Origin: Lentzea alba
GTDB lineage: Bacteria > Actinomycetota > Actinomycetes > Mycobacteriales > Pseudonocardiaceae
Direction: 5' to 3'
Length of the DNA: 64,000 nt
NCBI RefSeq assembly: GCF_011067745.1
Contig: NZ_JAAMPJ010000005.1
Span: 340,965 to 404,964, forward strand
Each line of letters starts with the position of its first letter. Positions within the stretch are counted from its first letter, which is position 1. Both the position numbers and the translations under genes were made by a program. This document shows, one piece after another, positions 1 to 9,146 of this stretch. The notes under the pieces are model-generated. The model did not search any database and was not told where the DNA came from. It was given only the letters and a program-made list of their open reading frames with translations.

Positions 1-2
1 GG

Positions 3-701
3 ACGGCGGCCTGGGACAGTCTCAAGACCTGGTTCCACAACGTCGACGAGTTGCAGGACGTGGCGAGAAGGGCGATCGTCCAGCTGTTGCGCGTGCTCGA
101 CCGGATCAGCGAGCGCAAGAAGCCGACGAACACCTCGGCCGACTTCAAGGCGCTTGCCCGGTGGTTCGCCGAGGCCAAGACCGAGGACGAGGCGCACGAG
201 CTGTTCAACGCCGCGTTCGGGTTGTGGCCGGCGCGGCACGCCCACCTCGCGCACGCCGACGGGGAGTTGATCCCGAGCGGCGAGCCGTGGCACAACACGC
301 CGCCGGTGCCGGTGTCGCCGCAGCTGCGCAAAACGGGCAAGCAGGAGCACATCGGCAGCACCGGCAAGGTCCGCAACGTCGAAGAGGTCCGGCGGAACCG
401 GCGCATCCAGGCGCAGAAGGAACGCGAAGAGCTCGAGCACGCGTGGGGGCAGATCCAGACCGACGGCGCGATCCGGATCTCCACGCTCACCAATCTCGAC
501 CACGCGACCTTCCACCGGCTGATCGACCTGGTCGGACGGGCGCTGGGCAGCGATCCGGACAGCACCGGTACGCGCACGGCGGGCACCAGTGACGGGCGGA
601 TGCAGATCAACCTGCGCAACGCGCGCGGCTGGGCGACCATCACCACCCAGAAGGGCCGGTTGAGCGGGCCCGACTACGTGATCGACGTGCAGAGCCGATG
701 A
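3..701 (+). CDS. jetA: Wadjet type III JetA-like protein (TIGR02677/DUF2397 family), 5' end cut by window
   Basis: The reading frame is open to the left edge, so only the last ~232 residues are visible and the start lies outside. The stop overlaps the start of the next gene by 4 bases (ATGA), as in a translationally coupled operon. Residues resemble the C-terminal part of the TIGR02677 (DUF2397) family, the first member of a conserved four-gene cluster (TIGR02677-02680) classed as Wadjet type III anti-plasmid defence. In studied Wadjet systems JetA is the kleisin-like subunit that bridges the SMC-like JetC. The visible part has a charged coiled segment (around residues 125-145 of the fragment) and no catalytic motif. 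The family call leans on the two downstream genes, which are much clearer. Confidence 0.72.
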   Translation, partial: TAAWDSLKTWFHNVDELQDVARRAIVQLLRVLDRISERKKPTNTSADFKALARWFAEAKTEDEAHELFNAAFGLWPARHAHLAHADGELIPSGEPWHNTPPVPVSPQLRKTGKQEHIGSTGKVRNVEEVRRNRRIQAQKEREELEHAWGQIQTDGAIRISTLTNLDHATFHRLIDLVGRALGSDPDSTGTRTAGTSDGRMQINLRNARGWATITTQKGRLSGPDYVIDVQSR

Positions 702-1777
702 GCAAAATCGGAAACCAGCTCGCACGGCTGGAGGGTGAGGAGGTGGCGCGCGGTGTGCGGATGCTGCTCGCCCGCCCTTTGCTGACCGCCGTGCACGACC
801 CCGATGGCTTCGACCTCATCAGAAGGCGCCGCGAACCGATCGTGAAGTGGTTCGACTACTACACGGGCTGGCGTGTGCTCGTCGAACCACGCGCTGGATA
901 CGCGCGTCTCTTCAAAACGACGCAACGGCCTGACCGCACGAGGCCCGCGCTCGACCGTCGGCGTTACGTGTTGTTGTGTGTCGTGTGCGCGGAACTGCTC
1001 ACCACACCAACAACAACCGCGGACGCGCTGGCCGAGAAGACCAGGCAGACGATCGCACTGGACGGCCTCCCGTCGTTCGACCCGAATCGCCGCAGCGACC
1101 GGAACGCTTATACGGACGTGTTGAGGTTCCTCGAAGAACAAGGCGTCATCGAGCACAACGAACCCCAGCTCCGTGCCGATCCAACGCTCATCACCCGGCT
1201 GCTGGCCGCACCGATCTCACCTTCTACCGTGGACAGCATCGAGGACCTGACTCGCGAGTCGCGGTACGAGAACGCGCACCGCAGCCTGTGGCAACGGCAC
1301 TCCACCATGCGCAGGCTCATCGACGATCCGGTGGTCTACCGGGAAGATCTGACCGCGAGCCAGCTCGCGTTCCTCACGTCGCCGAGCGGTCGCAAGATCG
1401 TTCAGACGGGCGTCGGGCTCGCCGGGTGCACGCTGGAAGAACGCGCCGAGGGGTACCTCGTGGTCGACGCCGACGCGATCGCCACGGACACGAGGTTTCC
1501 GGACGACGACAGCAACGAGAAGGTCGCCGCGTTGTTGTTGCTCGACCGGTTGGCACAAGGCCCGGCATCCACAGAGGACCTGGTCGAGGAAACACGCGAG
1601 CTGCTGACGAAGTTCCGCAACTGGGCCAAGGCCTACCAGTCGGACGGCGGCGCGGGCAGGCTCGCGGCGGACGGACTCGCGCTGCTGGAGGCGTTCGGGC
1701 TCGCGCGCACGGAGAACGGCACCGTTCGCAGGCTGCCCGCGGCAGCCAGGTACGCGGTGGAGGAGCTGCATGACTGA
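698..1777 (+). CDS. jetB: Wadjet type III JetB-like protein (TIGR02678/DUF2398 family)
   Basis: A 359-residue protein. Its N-terminal pattern (ARPLLTA..PDGFDLIRRRREPIVKWF, then a TGWRVLVE..GYARL.K segment at about residues 55-75) is that of TIGR02678/DUF2398. In Wadjet systems JetB is the KITE-like partner that binds the kleisin JetA next to the SMC-like ATPase. The ATG overlaps the jetA stop and its own end overlaps the jetC start by 8 bases, so the three are one transcript. The central part (about 80-150) looks like a winged-helix region (LFVCAELL, DVLRFLEEQGVIE). No signal peptide or membrane segment. Full length for the family. Confidence 0.82.
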   Translation: MSKIGNQLARLEGEEVARGVRMLLARPLLTAVHDPDGFDLIRRRREPIVKWFDYYTGWRVLVEPRAGYARLFKTTQRPDRTRPALDRRRYVLLCVVCAELLTTPTTTADALAEKTRQTIALDGLPSFDPNRRSDRNAYTDVLRFLEEQGVIEHNEPQLRADPTLITRLLAAPISPSTVDSIEDLTRESRYENAHRSLWQRHSTMRRLIDDPVVYREDLTASQLAFLTSPSGRKIVQTGVGLAGCTLEERAEGYLVVDADAIATDTRFPDDDSNEKVAALLLLDRLAQGPASTEDLVEETRELLTKFRNWAKAYQSDGGAGRLAADGLALLEAFGLARTENGTVRRLPAAARYAVEELHD

Positions 1778-4700
1778 CCGGTGGCAACCCAGCCGCGCAG
1801 GGATCATCAACGTCTGGCGCTACTACGACGAGATCTTCTCGTTCTACCAGGGTCGGCTGTTGCTCAGGGGCCCCAACGGCACGGGCAAGTCGAAGGCGCT
1901 CGAACTGCTGCTGCCGTACCTCTTCGACGCGAACCTGCGACCGCACCGCCTGTCGACGTTCGGCAGCGCGGACCGCACCATGCACTGGAACCTCATGGGC
2001 GAGGGCAACCAGGGCAGCACGCGCGTGGGGTACGTGTGGCTGGAGTTCCAGCACGGCGAGCAGTGGTTCACGTGCGGTGCGCGGCTGCAGGCCACCACGA
2101 ACACGTCCAACGTCATGGCCACCTACTTCACCACGTCGTTGCGGGTCGGCGATCTGGCGCTGGTGAACGAGGCCGGACGGCCGTTGACCAAGACGGATCT
2201 CGTTGCGGCGATTGGCGAACACGGCGTAGTGCACGCCTCACCGACCGATTACCGCCACACGGTGCGGACGACGTTGTTCCCCGGCGTGAGCGAGCAACGG
2301 TACGACTCACTGATCACCGCACTGCTGCAGCTGCGCACGCCGAAGCTGTCCGAACGCCTCGACCCGAGTGTGCTGTCCTCGTTGCTGTCCAAGGCACTTC
2401 CGCCGCTGGACCAGTCCGATCTCACCGAGATCGCCGAGGGCTTCGAGCGGCTCGACCGGCAACGCGAGGAGCTGCGGCGCCTCGACGAGGACATCACCAC
2501 CGCCGAACGGCTCGCGGACGTCCAACGCACCTATGCACAACGTGTGCTCGGTGCGGCGGCACAGACGTTGGAGTCCGCTACCGAACATCTCGAAGACACG
2601 ACGCGTGCGGCCCGCATGAGCGAACGCCGGTACGAACGCCAGATCACGCTGACCGACGAGGCCTTCGAGCAGCTCGCGGCGCTGGGGCGCGAGGCGAGCG
2701 CGGTCGACGCCGAGATCGCCGGCATCTCCGACCTGCCCGCCTATCAGGAGGGCAAGCAGCTCGACCTGTTGCGGCAGCAGCTTTCCGCCGCGAACCTCCG
2801 AGCCGCGGAAGCGGCTTCCCACGCCGTGAAGCTCCGTGCACGCGCGGTCGCCGACGAGGAGCTGGCCGCGCAGGCCAAGTCCGACGCGGCCGCCCGCGCC
2901 GACGAGGTGCGGCGTTCGGCGACGATCGCCAGGGAAGCCGCCGAACTCGCGGGCATGCCGTCGGTGTTCGAAGAGATCGAAGCGGGCACCGACGCACGGG
3001 CGGGCCGTCAACTGCTCTCCGCCGCCGTGGACTCCCGCACCACCGAGATCAGCGCCATCATGCGTGCCGTTGCGGCACACGAGAGGGCCGTTGACGCACG
3101 GGATGCCGCACGCCAACGGCTTGAGGAAACCCACGAGGAACTCGACCTGGCAACGGACGCTGAGGCATCGGCCCAACGAGCGTTCGAACAGGCGTTCGCG
3201 AAGTTCGGCGCGGACTTCGACACGTGGGCGCGCGGCTGCTTTGAGCTGCGTGTTTCCGAGCACGGCGAGGTCGCGGAAGCCGCCGCTATGGCCCGCGAGG
3301 AATTCAGCGGCATCGAGGCGCGTCTGCACGAGACGCGTACGGCGTTGAACGGCCAACTCGCGCAGTACAACTCCATCCGCGAGAAGCTCGCCAACCAGGT
3401 CGACGTACCACCACCCGCGCCGTACACACGCGACGCCGCGTACCGCACCACGGCCACGGGCGCGCCGCTGTGGCGTTTGGTCAACTTCCGTCCCGACACG
3501 CCACCGGCCGTGTGCGCCGCAGTCGAAGCAGCCCTGGAGGCGTCGGGTCTGCTGGACGCGTGGCTCACGCCGGACAACTCGTTCGGCCTCTCCGACCACG
3601 ACCGTTTCGCCGAACCCCTGCTCGCCGGCCCCGCGAACGGCCTCACGCTGCTGGAAGTGCTGGTCACCGACGACGAACGCTGCTACCACTTCCTGGAAAG
3701 CATCGCGTTCGGCGAGACGGCTCCCCGGCACATCGCCGCCATCGGCGCCGACGGAACGTGGCGCCTGGGCAACGCGCACGGCCGTTGGGCCAAACCGTTC
3801 CCCACTTACATTGGCGCGGATTCGCGCAAACGTGCACGAGCGGGCCGAATCGCCGAGCTCACCGGCCTGATCGAACAGCTCGCGACCGATCTGTCCGGTG
3901 TGGACGCCGCGCTGAACCAGATCGCCGTGCGCCGCGCGACCCTGGCCGGCGAGCTGGCCAGGCAACCGTCAACCGATCCGATCGAGATCGCCGAGGACCA
4001 GCGCACGAAGGCACAGTTGCGTTGTGCGGCAAGGAAAGACGCCGTGGCTGCCGCGACCCGGCGGTTGTCGGACGCCGAGCTGACCGTGGCGGAGACCCTT
4101 CACGGCATCGGCACCGACATCACGGACATGGACGCGGTGTCGGCGTTCGGCACCGCGGGCCACCGCTGGCTGGACGACCGCCACGACGCCCTCACGACCG
4201 AGGCGACATCGCACGACGCCCTGACCCGAGCCTCCCTGAGCAGCTCGCTCGCGGACGAGGCCGAAGAGGCCGCAGGCGCCCGCCAGCAGGAGGCTGCGGA
4301 CCTCGCCATCACTCTCGACACCGTTGAACGTTCTGCGGGCTCCGAGTTCCACGCGCTCGACCAACAGTTGATCACGTTGCGCACCAAGGCACTCGCTCTG
4401 GCTGAAGAACGCGAACTGCTGCAGGACAAGCAAACCTCGCTGGCCCGCCTCCTCGGCACGTTGGAGGAGAAGCGGAAGGTCGACACCGCACGGGCTGCGG
4501 AAGCCACCGCTGCCCACGAGGCGGCCGAAGCGCGCTACCGCCACCTGACCAGCGGACACCTGCCCGCCGACGCGGGCGGCGTGCCGGAAGGCGTGGTGGA
4601 TCCGCGGCTGATCCGCGACTCCGAGTCCCGCCTGGGCATGGCCGTGCACGAGGCCCAACAGAAACTCGCCGGACGCATCGACCTCTCTCTAGACCCCGAC

Positions 4701-5549
4701 GACGACGTCACGGTCCTGAGCGCAACCCTCGACGGCGTACGGATGGGCGCGCACGCGCTGTTGGGGACGTTGAAGGCCGAGCGCGACCGCGTGCGCACCC
4801 ACATCACCGACGTCGAACGCGACCTCTTCGACCAGACCCTCACCGGCGACACCCGCAGGCACATCGCCCAGCGCATACAGGGCGCCGCCGACCTCGTCGA
4901 CACCATGAACCAACATCTGGCACGCGTCCAGACCGCGTCCGGCATCCGCGTGCAACTCGACTGGCAGGTGGATCCACAACTGCCACCAGGTACCCGTGAA
5001 GCCCGTGACCTCCTGCTGCGTTCGGACCTCGACGCGTCAGAACGCGCGTTGCTGCACCAGTTCTTCCGCGAGCGCGTGGAAGAGGCACGCGCACACGACA
5101 CCGCAACGGGCTGGGAACAACAACTCGCGCAGGTCCTCGACTACACGACGTGGCACCAGTTCGTCGTAAAGGTGGACCGCGGCGACGGCTGGGGCCCCGT
5201 GACCAAGCGCGTCCACGGAGCCCTGTCCGGCGGTGAAAAGGCCATCGTGCTGCACCTGCCGCTGTTCGCCGCGGCCGCCGCCCACTACCACGCGACCCCG
5301 ACCGCACCCCGCCTGATCCTGCTGGACGAGGTCTTCGTGGGTGTCGACGCCACGAACCGCGGCCAACTGCTGGAGCTGCTGGTCAACTTCGACCTGGACC
5401 TGGTGCTCACGTCGGACCACGAGTGGTGCGACTACCGGGAGCTGACCGGCATCGCCATCCACCAGCTCACCACCGGCACCGACGGCGACGACGCCGTGAC
5501 GACGGTCCGCTTCACCTGGGACGGTCACAGCCTCACGGCCGATGACTGA
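1770..5549 (+). CDS. jetC: Wadjet type III JetC-like SMC/SbcC-type ATPase (TIGR02680)
   Basis: A 1259-residue SMC-like ATPase. Walker A is GPNGTGKS at residues 34-41. Long coiled-coil arms (about 230-480 and 680-960) surround a hinge-like middle. The ABC signature LSGGEKA lies at about 1152-1158 and Walker B LILLDEVFVGVD with the D1186-E1187 pair follows. This layout and the N-terminus (RWQPSRAGIINVWRYYDEIF) match TIGR02680, the motor of Wadjet type III systems, which extrude and cleave closed circular plasmid DNA together with the JetD nuclease. It overlaps jetB by 8 bases. An ATG at 5542 overlaps its stop, where jetD would start, but only 58 bp later a convergent exonuclease gene ends, so no jetD is present here. 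Confidence 0.9.
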   Translation: MTDRWQPSRAGIINVWRYYDEIFSFYQGRLLLRGPNGTGKSKALELLLPYLFDANLRPHRLSTFGSADRTMHWNLMGEGNQGSTRVGYVWLEFQHGEQWFTCGARLQATTNTSNVMATYFTTSLRVGDLALVNEAGRPLTKTDLVAAIGEHGVVHASPTDYRHTVRTTLFPGVSEQRYDSLITALLQLRTPKLSERLDPSVLSSLLSKALPPLDQSDLTEIAEGFERLDRQREELRRLDEDITTAERLADVQRTYAQRVLGAAAQTLESATEHLEDTTRAARMSERRYERQITLTDEAFEQLAALGREASAVDAEIAGISDLPAYQEGKQLDLLRQQLSAANLRAAEAASHAVKLRARAVADEELAAQAKSDAAARADEVRRSATIAREAAELAGMPSVFEEIEAGTDARAGRQLLSAAVDSRTTEISAIMRAVAAHERAVDARDAARQRLEETHEELDLATDAEASAQRAFEQAFAKFGADFDTWARGCFELRVSEHGEVAEAAAMAREEFSGIEARLHETRTALNGQLAQYNSIREKLANQVDVPPPAPYTRDAAYRTTATGAPLWRLVNFRPDTPPAVCAAVEAALEASGLLDAWLTPDNSFGLSDHDRFAEPLLAGPANGLTLLEVLVTDDERCYHFLESIAFGETAPRHIAAIGADGTWRLGNAHGRWAKPFPTYIGADSRKRARAGRIAELTGLIEQLATDLSGVDAALNQIAVRRATLAGELARQPSTDPIEIAEDQRTKAQLRCAARKDAVAAATRRLSDAELTVAETLHGIGTDITDMDAVSAFGTAGHRWLDDRHDALTTEATSHDALTRASLSSSLADEAEEAAGARQQEAADLAITLDTVERSAGSEFHALDQQLITLRTKALALAEERELLQDKQTSLARLLGTLEEKRKVDTARAAEATAAHEAAEARYRHLTSGHLPADAGGVPEGVVDPRLIRDSESRLGMAVHEAQQKLAGRIDLSLDPDDDVTVLSATLDGVRMGAHALLGTLKAERDRVRTHITDVERDLFDQTLTGDTRRHIAQRIQGAADLVDTMNQHLARVQTASGIRVQLDWQVDPQLPPGTREARDLLLRSDLDASERALLHQFFRERVEEARAHDTATGWEQQLAQVLDYTTWHQFVVKVDRGDGWGPVTKRVHGALSGGEKAIVLHLPLFAAAAAHYHATPTAPRLILLDEVFVGVDATNRGQLLELLVNFDLDLVLTSDHEWCDYRELTGIAIHQLTTGTDGDDAVTTVRFTWDGHSLTADD

Positions 5550-5607
5550 ACAACGCCAAAAGCTCCCGTTGCTGACCGTCGTGTGCTGCTCCTGGATCAA
5601 CCGTCGC

Positions 5608-6756
5608 TCACGCATGCCCTCCCGTGAGCTCCCCGAGCATGCCCGCGAACAGATCCTCGGACACGATCGGAATGCCGTAGGTGCGAGCCTTGTCCGCCTT
5701 CCCCGACATCGAGTCCGGGTCCGCCGCGATCACCAGCGCGGTCTTCTTCGTGACCCCGCCCTTCACCTCGAGCCCGGCCGACAACGCCCTGCTCTCCCAC
5801 ACGTCACGCGGTTCGCGCATCTCACCGGTGAACACGACGAGATCTCCCAGCGAGAGCCGGACCGAGCGCCGCCTCAGCACGTCGCTCACGTCCACCCCGA
5901 GCAGCGACGCGACCAGCCGCAGGTCGGCCTGCTCGTCGGCGGACACCACCCCGTCCTCCCAGGCCGCCTCGGCCAGCGCGGCGAGATAGCCGCGGTGCAG
6001 CCCCATCACCTCGGGCAGCCCCAGGCCGAGCGCGCAGGCCACGTCGAGCAGTTCTTCCTGCTCGTCCACCGAAAGGTGCCGATCGACCAACGCCCGGTCC
6101 AGCACGTCGAGGTACTCGTCACCGCCCGGCGTCTCCACACGCGGTAGCAGCCGCACGAGTTTGGAGAGAAAGTGCTGCTCGACGGAATGGCCCTGACTGC
6201 GTTGCACGGCAAAAGCACTGGACCGCGGCACTTCAAGCCGCACGGGTGAAACGTCGCCAACACGTTCCAGGCAGCGCATCAGCAGTCCCGCACACGCCCG
6301 TGCGTCGTGCAATGCGGAGTGTGCGGTTCCCATCGACACACCAGCCGCGGAGCAGCACGCGGCGAGCGAACGTGACGACGCACCGAGGAACCGCCCGGCC
6401 AGCTCCATCGTGCACAGCCCCGAGGCAGCGAACTCGTGCCCGAGCCGAGCGAACTCAGCGCTCAGGAACCGCAGGTCGAACGACAGGTTGTGCGCGACGA
6501 GCACGCGTCCGCAGAGTCGTGCGGCCAGCTCACCGGCGATCCCGGCGAAGTCCGGGGCGCGGCGGGCGTCGGCGGCGCTGATGCCGTGCACGTGCTGGGC
6601 GCCGAGGTCACGGCGCGGGTTGACCAGCGTGCACCACTCGTCGGTGCGGCGGCCGGACTCGTCGACGTGCACGACGGCGACCTCGATCACCCGGTGGTGG
6701 TGACCGGGTGAGAGCCCGGTGGTTTCAACGTCGACGACCGCGTACCCGTTGCCCAT
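5608..6756 (-). CDS. DEDDh (DnaQ-like) 3'-5' exonuclease with TerB-like middle and C-terminal BRCT domain
   Basis: A 382-residue protein. Residues 1-170 form a DnaQ-type exonuclease: Exo I VDVETTG (about 8-14), Exo II VAHNLSFDLRFL (about 88-99), Exo III HSALHDARA (about 145-153), giving the DEDDh residues for two-metal hydrolysis of 3' ends. Residues about 200-280 (HLSVDEQEELLDVA...DGVVSADEQADLRLVASLLG) look like a TerB-type helical domain. Residues about 300-380 (LVVFTGEM...KKTALVIAADPDSMSGKADKARTYGIPIVSED) are a BRCT domain, as in NAD-dependent ligase or DNA pol III epsilon-like proteins. Role inferred: DNA repair or end trimming. It lies 32 bp downstream of the LuxR gene on the same strand, so co-transcription is possible, and it converges on the Wadjet genes. 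Confidence 0.85.
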   Translation of the reverse strand: MGNGYAVVDVETTGLSPGHHHRVIEVAVVHVDESGRRTDEWCTLVNPRRDLGAQHVHGISAADARRAPDFAGIAGELAARLCGRVLVAHNLSFDLRFLSAEFARLGHEFAASGLCTMELAGRFLGASSRSLAACCSAAGVSMGTAHSALHDARACAGLLMRCLERVGDVSPVRLEVPRSSAFAVQRSQGHSVEQHFLSKLVRLLPRVETPGGDEYLDVLDRALVDRHLSVDEQEELLDVACALGLGLPEVMGLHRGYLAALAEAAWEDGVVSADEQADLRLVASLLGVDVSDVLRRRSVRLSLGDLVVFTGEMREPRDVWESRALSAGLEVKGGVTKKTALVIAADPDSMSGKADKARTYGIPIVSEDLFAGMLGELTGGHA

Positions 6757-6788
6757 GCCGGGGGTGTCGTTCGGACCCGTGCCTTCCG

Positions 6789-9062
6789 TTAACCGTTGTC
6801 ATCCGTTAGGACCAACGCGAGCTCGCCGCGGGTCGCGATGCCGAGCTTCGCGTAGGTGTTCGACAGGTGGTTGTCGACGGTCCGCACGGAAATCACCAAC
6901 GACGACGCGATCTCCTTGTTGGTCAAACCGCGTGCAGCCAGCACGGCGATCTCCCGTTCACGGCGCGTGAGAGACGCCGCGGACATCAGAGCCAACGCAG
7001 GAGTGCGCGCGCCCTCGCAGAAGCCGACCAACCGGCCGAACAACGCCCGGTTGCCAGACTCAGCAGCAGCTTCCGCCGCGTGCAGCATGAACCCTGCTGA
7101 CTCGAACCGCGCTGCGACTTCCTCCAACGCGGCAGAGTCGTTGCGCACCAGGGCTTCCGCATGTGCCGCGAACACCGGAACCAGCAACCCCGTGGTCGAA
7201 GAAGCGAGTTCGCGCAACCGTTCAAGCGCATCGGCCGCGTGGCCGAGCCGTACCGCCTCGTGCAGCAGCAACGCCTCGATCGCCAACTCACCGTGGGCGC
7301 GGGCATCGGCGGCCGCCGTGAACGGCGAGATCCCACCCGCCCAGATCCGGGCCAGCCACAACCCGATCCGGTACGGCCGCATCCCTTCCGGCACCAGCTT
7401 TTCCGCTTCGGCGAGCCATGATCGCGCGTCATTGCCCAGCAACGCCTCCACCTGCGCGAGCTCGCAGAATCGCGCGAACGGCTCCGCGGGCCGCGCCTCC
7501 AGCAACAACCGCCGGGCTTCGAGCAGCCGTCCACCCGCCCTCGCCAGCCCGGCACACGACACCGCCCAGCTCGACCGCATGGTGTCCCACTCGGCTTTCT
7601 CCCGATACATGCGCACGGCAAGACGTTCCGCACGAGCCAGATCGCCGTGCAGGGAGTGCACGAACACCTCGGCGAACGCCATCATCACGGCCCCGAGCCC
7701 GTCATCAGGGCTCGTGGGGACCACTGGAAACGGCCCCGTGTACTGGCCTCGCACCACGTCGATCATCGCGATCATCGATGCCTCGCCCGGATCGGATTCT
7801 GAGAGCAACGCGCGGGCCTCGTCGTACTTGCCCGCGTAGAGCAGCATCACGGCCCGTCCCGCCGGCATCTCGATCAGCTCTGCGGCCTCTTCCTCGCGTC
7901 CGAGAGCCCACCCCAGGTTCATGCCGCGCATGGTGCGGATCTCGATCGGGTCGTCGTCGGTGGCGACCATCGCAAAGACTTCTTCGGCTTCCTCCGCACG
8001 GTCGGTGAACATCAGCACGTGCGCCAACAGCCACGCGGCTTCCGCGCCACCACCGACAGACCATGCGGCACGTGCGAGTCGTTCTGTCAGAACAACACCA
8101 CCCGTCGCGCTGGCGAGGTGTGCAGCCTGCAGCAGCAGTGCGGGGTCATCCGCCGTACCGCTGTCCAGACGCAGAACGGCTACTCGCAACGGGTCCTTCA
8201 GCACGGACGCCAAGTGGCGCTGATGGTTGCGCTTGCGCAGAGGAGGACACTGCGCGCGCAACACCTCTCCATACAACGGATGCGCGAGCCTCAACCCGTC
8301 GGAAGACACGGTGACGAGCCCGTCCAACGCCTCCGAAGCGGCGAGGTCGAGCGGTTCGCCGAACGCGAGCAACTCCAGCACACGTCGTTCCTCGGCCGGC
8401 ACAGCGGCAAGATGTGTCTCGATCAGCTCGACCAACCGCGGCGACAGAGGCAACGGTCCGTCCAACGACCACATGCCGTCGTGCGACACCCAGTGCGCAG
8501 CGAAGTGCATCTCTCGCAGCAGCAACATGTTGCCCGCAGATGCCGTCCACAGCCGTTCCGCGGAAGCGCTGTCCACAGAGCCACCGAGCACGGTCTCCAG
8601 CACCTCGGTCACCGCCGAACGCCCCAACGGCTCCAGCTCGATGCGTGGCAACAGCTCGTCTTTCCACAGTGCCACAACGGGATCAGGCGCGCGCTCGCCC
8701 GAACGCAGAGTCGCCACCACGACGGCCTCGCGGTGTTGCACGAGCATGTGCAACAAACCCGCCGACGCGTCGTCGAGCAGATGGACGTCGTCCACCACCA
8801 CAACGCGACCGCGCAACGCCGTCCGTGCGGCGGTCAACATCGCCAACGGCGAGGGATCCACTGACGGCAAGAAGGGCGCCATGACGCCCAACGGGATCTC
8901 CGATATGGCCGCCGTGGCACGCAGACGGATGTCGCACGCCACTTCGTCCAACAGCCGTGTCTTGCCCACACCGGCAGGCCCCGCCACGATCAGCCCGGTC
9001 CCTCGCACCGCACGCCGGACCGCGGCGAGTTCGGTGTTCCTCCCCACGAACGGCCACCCCAT
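6789..9062 (-). CDS. LAL-type LuxR family transcriptional regulator with AAA/STAND ATPase domain
   Basis: A 757-residue regulator. The N-terminus holds a STAND-type ATPase: Walker A GPAGVGKT at residues 28-35 and a Walker B-like VVVVDDVHLLDD near 90-100. The middle is alpha-helical, TPR-like, for effector or partner binding. The last 60 residues are a LuxR helix-turn-helix (LTRREREIAVLAARGLTNKE, then SVRTVDNHLSNTYAKLGI). LAL proteins usually activate secondary metabolism, maltose or catabolic genes. It is divergent from a P450 gene and the 84-bp space between holds a 12-bp palindrome, so it probably controls that gene and itself. Start ATG at 9062 places VGRNTEL at the N-terminus, as is typical. 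Confidence 0.92.
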   Translation of the reverse strand: MGWPFVGRNTELAAVRRAVRGTGLIVAGPAGVGKTRLLDEVACDIRLRATAAISEIPLGVMAPFLPSVDPSPLAMLTAARTALRGRVVVVDDVHLLDDASAGLLHMLVQHREAVVVATLRSGERAPDPVVALWKDELLPRIELEPLGRSAVTEVLETVLGGSVDSASAERLWTASAGNMLLLREMHFAAHWVSHDGMWSLDGPLPLSPRLVELIETHLAAVPAEERRVLELLAFGEPLDLAASEALDGLVTVSSDGLRLAHPLYGEVLRAQCPPLRKRNHQRHLASVLKDPLRVAVLRLDSGTADDPALLLQAAHLASATGGVVLTERLARAAWSVGGGAEAAWLLAHVLMFTDRAEEAEEVFAMVATDDDPIEIRTMRGMNLGWALGREEEAAELIEMPAGRAVMLLYAGKYDEARALLSESDPGEASMIAMIDVVRGQYTGPFPVVPTSPDDGLGAVMMAFAEVFVHSLHGDLARAERLAVRMYREKAEWDTMRSSWAVSCAGLARAGGRLLEARRLLLEARPAEPFARFCELAQVEALLGNDARSWLAEAEKLVPEGMRPYRIGLWLARIWAGGISPFTAAADARAHGELAIEALLLHEAVRLGHAADALERLRELASSTTGLLVPVFAAHAEALVRNDSAALEEVAARFESAGFMLHAAEAAAESGNRALFGRLVGFCEGARTPALALMSAASLTRREREIAVLAARGLTNKEIASSLVISVRTVDNHLSNTYAKLGIATRGELALVLTDDNG

Positions 9063-9073
9063 GCAGTCAGGCT

Positions 9074-9085
9074 AGGGGATCCCCT
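9074..9085. promoter_or_regulatory. 12-bp palindrome between LuxR and P450 genes, candidate regulator site
   Basis: AGGGGATCCCCT is perfectly self-complementary and lies 11 bp before the start codon of the LAL regulator, in the divergent promoter region. The wider CTAGGGGATCCCCTCA agrees at 12 of 16 positions with the published binding consensus of the PAS-LuxR regulator PimM (CTVGGGAWWTCCCBAG). Binding by the adjacent LuxR protein is an inference. Confidence 0.45.
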
Positions 9086-9146
9086 CAATGAACCTGGGTG
9101 ATCACTTACTCATGCTTCCGACCAGCGCAAACGCCACGCTGATGGC

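Noticed and set aside
5542..6147. 201-codon frame starting over the jetC stop, possible jetD
   Set aside because: It lies antisense to the exonuclease gene with clear DEDDh and BRCT motifs, and its peptide shows no TOPRIM or DUF2399 features.
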